Shown one piece after another: positions 62,978 to 64,000 of a DNA stretch of 64,000 nt. Below the pieces are notes generated by a model. The model did no database searches. It worked only from the letters and a program-made list of their open reading frames with translations, and was not told the DNA's origin. The translations under genes and the position numbers were made by a program. The DNA comes from Hyunsoonleella jejuensis (GTDB taxonomy: Bacteria; Bacteroidota; Bacteroidia; Flavobacteriales; Flavobacteriaceae). Each line of letters begins with the position of its first letter. The first letter of the stretch is position 1. The DNA lies in the NCBI RefSeq assembly GCF_900111025.1, contig NZ_FOFN01000001.1, forward strand, positions 992,001 through 1,056,000, in the 5' to 3' direction.

Positions 62978-63057
62978 ATGATTCTGTAATGTAATTTGAA
63001 TTTTGTTATAAATTCTTTAAAACTTTTCAGAAATGAAGAAAAAAGGTTTTATAGTAT

Positions 63058-63087
63058 TTTGATTTCTTGAAATATTAGTTACTTTAG
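63058..63087 (+). promoter_or_regulatory. candidate promoter of the pheA leader
   Basis: TTTG (63058-63061) and TACTTTAG (63080-63087, one mismatch to TAnnTTTG) are separated by 18 bases. Transcription would start near 63094, giving a very short untranslated region before the leader peptide. Confidence 0.5.
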
Positions 63088-63098
63088 CCGACGTAATT

Positions 63099-63179
63099 AT
63101 GAGAACAACAACGTATTATACATATTTTAACTTTTTTTATTTCTTTTTTAGCAAAGAAATCGAGACGTTGTGTGTATAA
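63099..63179 (+). CDS. pheA leader peptide rich in Tyr and Phe codons
   Basis: The ATG at 63099 opens a 26-codon frame ending in TAA at 63177-63179. Residues 1-9 are MRTTTYYTY, and the peptide goes on with FNFFYFFFSKEI and then ETLCV. Ten of the thirteen codons from residue 5 to 17 encode Tyr or Phe. Such a run is expected only in a leader peptide that senses charged tRNA-Phe and tRNA-Tyr. It lies just before a terminator hairpin and the pheA gene. The peptide itself has no enzymatic role; its translation rate is the signal. Confidence 0.9.
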   Translation: MRTTTYYTYFNFFYFFFSKEIETLCV

Positions 63180-63233
63180 TTAAGTAAGAATATATATGAA
63201 TGCAAGTCTCGATGAAAATCGAGACTTTTTTTT
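63159..63233 (+). terminator. attenuator: antiterminator/terminator hairpins of pheA
   Basis: AGTCTCGAT (63205-63213), GAAA loop and ATCGAGACT (63218-63226) form a 9-bp terminator stem followed by a run of eight T (63226-63233). The same 8-mer ATCGAGAC also occurs earlier, at 63159-63166 within the leader frame, and can pair with GTCTCGAT instead. A ribosome stalled at the aromatic codons (63114-63149) would leave 63159-63166 free, so the antiterminator forms. One reaching the stop at 63177 would cover it, so the terminator forms. Confidence 0.88.
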
Positions 63234-64000
63234 ATGATTAATACAGTAGCCATACAAGGAATAAGAGGTAGTTTTCACCACATAGTGTCACAGGAGTTTT
63301 TTAACAAACCTGTTGATATAATTGAGTGCATGACTTTTGATAGGGTAGTAAACGCCCTAATTAACCAAGAATGTGATGCTGCTATAATGGCTTTAGAGAA
63401 TTCTATTGCGGGTTCTATAATTCCTAATTATGCATTAATCGATGATTATCATTTACATATTGTAGGTGAACATTATTTAGATATTCAGCATAATTTAATG
63501 GCATTGCCAAATCAAAGAATTGAAGACATAAAAGAAGTGTATTCGCACCCAATGGCATTATTGCAATGTAAGGACTTTTTTAAGGATTATCCGCATATCA
63601 AATTAGTTGAAGATAAAGATACTGCTGAGGTTGCAGAACGTATTCAAAAGCATAATTTAAAGCACGTAGGAGCTATTGCTAGTGTTTTGGCTGCTGATAT
63701 TTTTGAGCTTGATGTTTTGGCACATAGTATTCAAACTATAAAGCATAACGAAACGCGTTTTGCTGTAGTAAAGCGTACAAATTCTGAAGTACCGCAACAT
63801 GAAATTAATAAAGCTTCCATTAAGTTTGAAGCAGACCATAAGCGCGGGAGTTTAGCAACAATTTTAAATGTGATGAGTGATTGTAAGTTGAATTTAACAA
63901 AAATTCAATCGTTGCCGATCATAAAAACGCCGTGGAAATATGCATTTTTTGTCGACGTTACTTTTGAGGCTTACGAAGATTTTTCGAAGGCAAAATCGAT
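63234..64000 (+). CDS. pheA: prephenate dehydratase (3' end outside window)
   Basis: The enzyme converts prephenate to phenylpyruvate for phenylalanine synthesis. The visible 255 residues begin MINTVAIQGIRGSFHHIVSQ. They have the catalytic-domain blocks NQECDAAIMALENSIAGSI, YSHPMALLQCKDF and the Thr-Arg-Phe motif NETRFAVV, then the start of the ACT domain (ADHKRGSLATILNVMSD, LTKIQSLPI), the site of Phe feedback. There is no chorismate mutase domain in the visible part. The ATG at 63234 follows directly after the terminator T-run, so attenuation controls it tightly. Other aromatic genes are expected downstream. Confidence 0.95.
   Translation, partial: MINTVAIQGIRGSFHHIVSQEFFNKPVDIIECMTFDRVVNALINQECDAAIMALENSIAGSIIPNYALIDDYHLHIVGEHYLDIQHNLMALPNQRIEDIKEVYSHPMALLQCKDFFKDYPHIKLVEDKDTAEVAERIQKHNLKHVGAIASVLAADIFELDVLAHSIQTIKHNETRFAVVKRTNSEVPQHEINKASIKFEADHKRGSLATILNVMSDCKLNLTKIQSLPIIKTPWKYAFFVDVTFEAYEDFSKAKS

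Noticed and set aside
1-64000. tRNA, rRNA, CRISPR array, prophage or intact insertion sequence
   Set aside because: All gaps were read on both strands; none has the conserved tRNA arms, a regular repeat-spacer pattern, or a transposase or phage gene.

Overview
The window is chromosomal DNA of a low-GC marine Bacteroidota, most likely a member of the Flavobacteriaceae. The evidence is gldA (gliding motility), Bacteroidota-type promoters (TTTG, then TAnnTTTG), weak Shine-Dalgarno sites, a mevalonate pathway, many lipoprotein and beta-barrel envelope proteins, an alginate lyase, and dispersed palindromic repeats of the flavobacterial kind. No tRNA, rRNA, CRISPR array, prophage or intact insertion sequence was seen. 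Gene density is high and most genes are ordinary core metabolism.

Layout. 1-4.9 kb: the end of a PhoD-like gene, a minus-strand pair (beta-barrel protein, esterase), an alkyl-sulfatase-like lipoprotein and a decayed endonuclease/exonuclease/phosphatase gene. 5.0-8.7 kb: a large GAF-domain protein convergent with an HD domain fused to a Pycsar-effector-type membrane module. 8.8-14.5 kb: an oxidative-repair and redox block (msrB, msrA, selO, an msrA paralogue, alpha/beta hydrolase-OsmC fusion, aldo/keto reductase) with one small gene broken by a stop. 14.6-22.9 kb: a metallophosphoesterase-barrel fusion, a lipoprotein, thioesterase, phosphodiesterase, flavoprotein and small conserved genes. 23.0-28.0 kb: mevalonate decarboxylase, a mevalonate-kinase-like GHMP kinase, a UbiA prenyltransferase, a nitrilase and a pseudouridine synthase. 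28.2-32.2 kb: leuB and leuA, and a divergent conserved helical-repeat protein.

32.2-56.3 kb is a sulfur amino acid region. A first SAM-I riboswitch precedes metY, a MetX-aspartokinase-homoserine dehydrogenase fusion gene and metZ. An alginate lyase and a PhzF gene intervene. Then come an Rrf2 regulator and the assimilatory sulfate operon (cysH, cysD, cysN, a sulfite reductase with a C-terminal HEPN domain, siroheme genes, ferredoxin-NADP reductase), followed by cysE and cysM. A second SAM-I riboswitch controls a split methionine synthase and metF. Together these genes take sulfate to sulfide, sulfide into cysteine or homocysteine, and homocysteine to methionine, with SAM feedback at two points.

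56.3-64 kb: a PagL-like lipid A deacylase, a VOC protein, a DUF2807 lipoprotein, pta-ackA, gldA, and pheA. In front of pheA is an attenuator not listed among long ORFs: a 26-codon leader very rich in Tyr and Phe codons, followed by mutually exclusive antiterminator and terminator hairpins.

The most interesting items are the pheA attenuator, the orphan HD-PycTM gene with its GAF neighbour, the perfect 26-bp operator upstream of the alginate lyase, a repeat-like in-frame insertion in mvaD, and the multi-domain fusions in the sulfur region.
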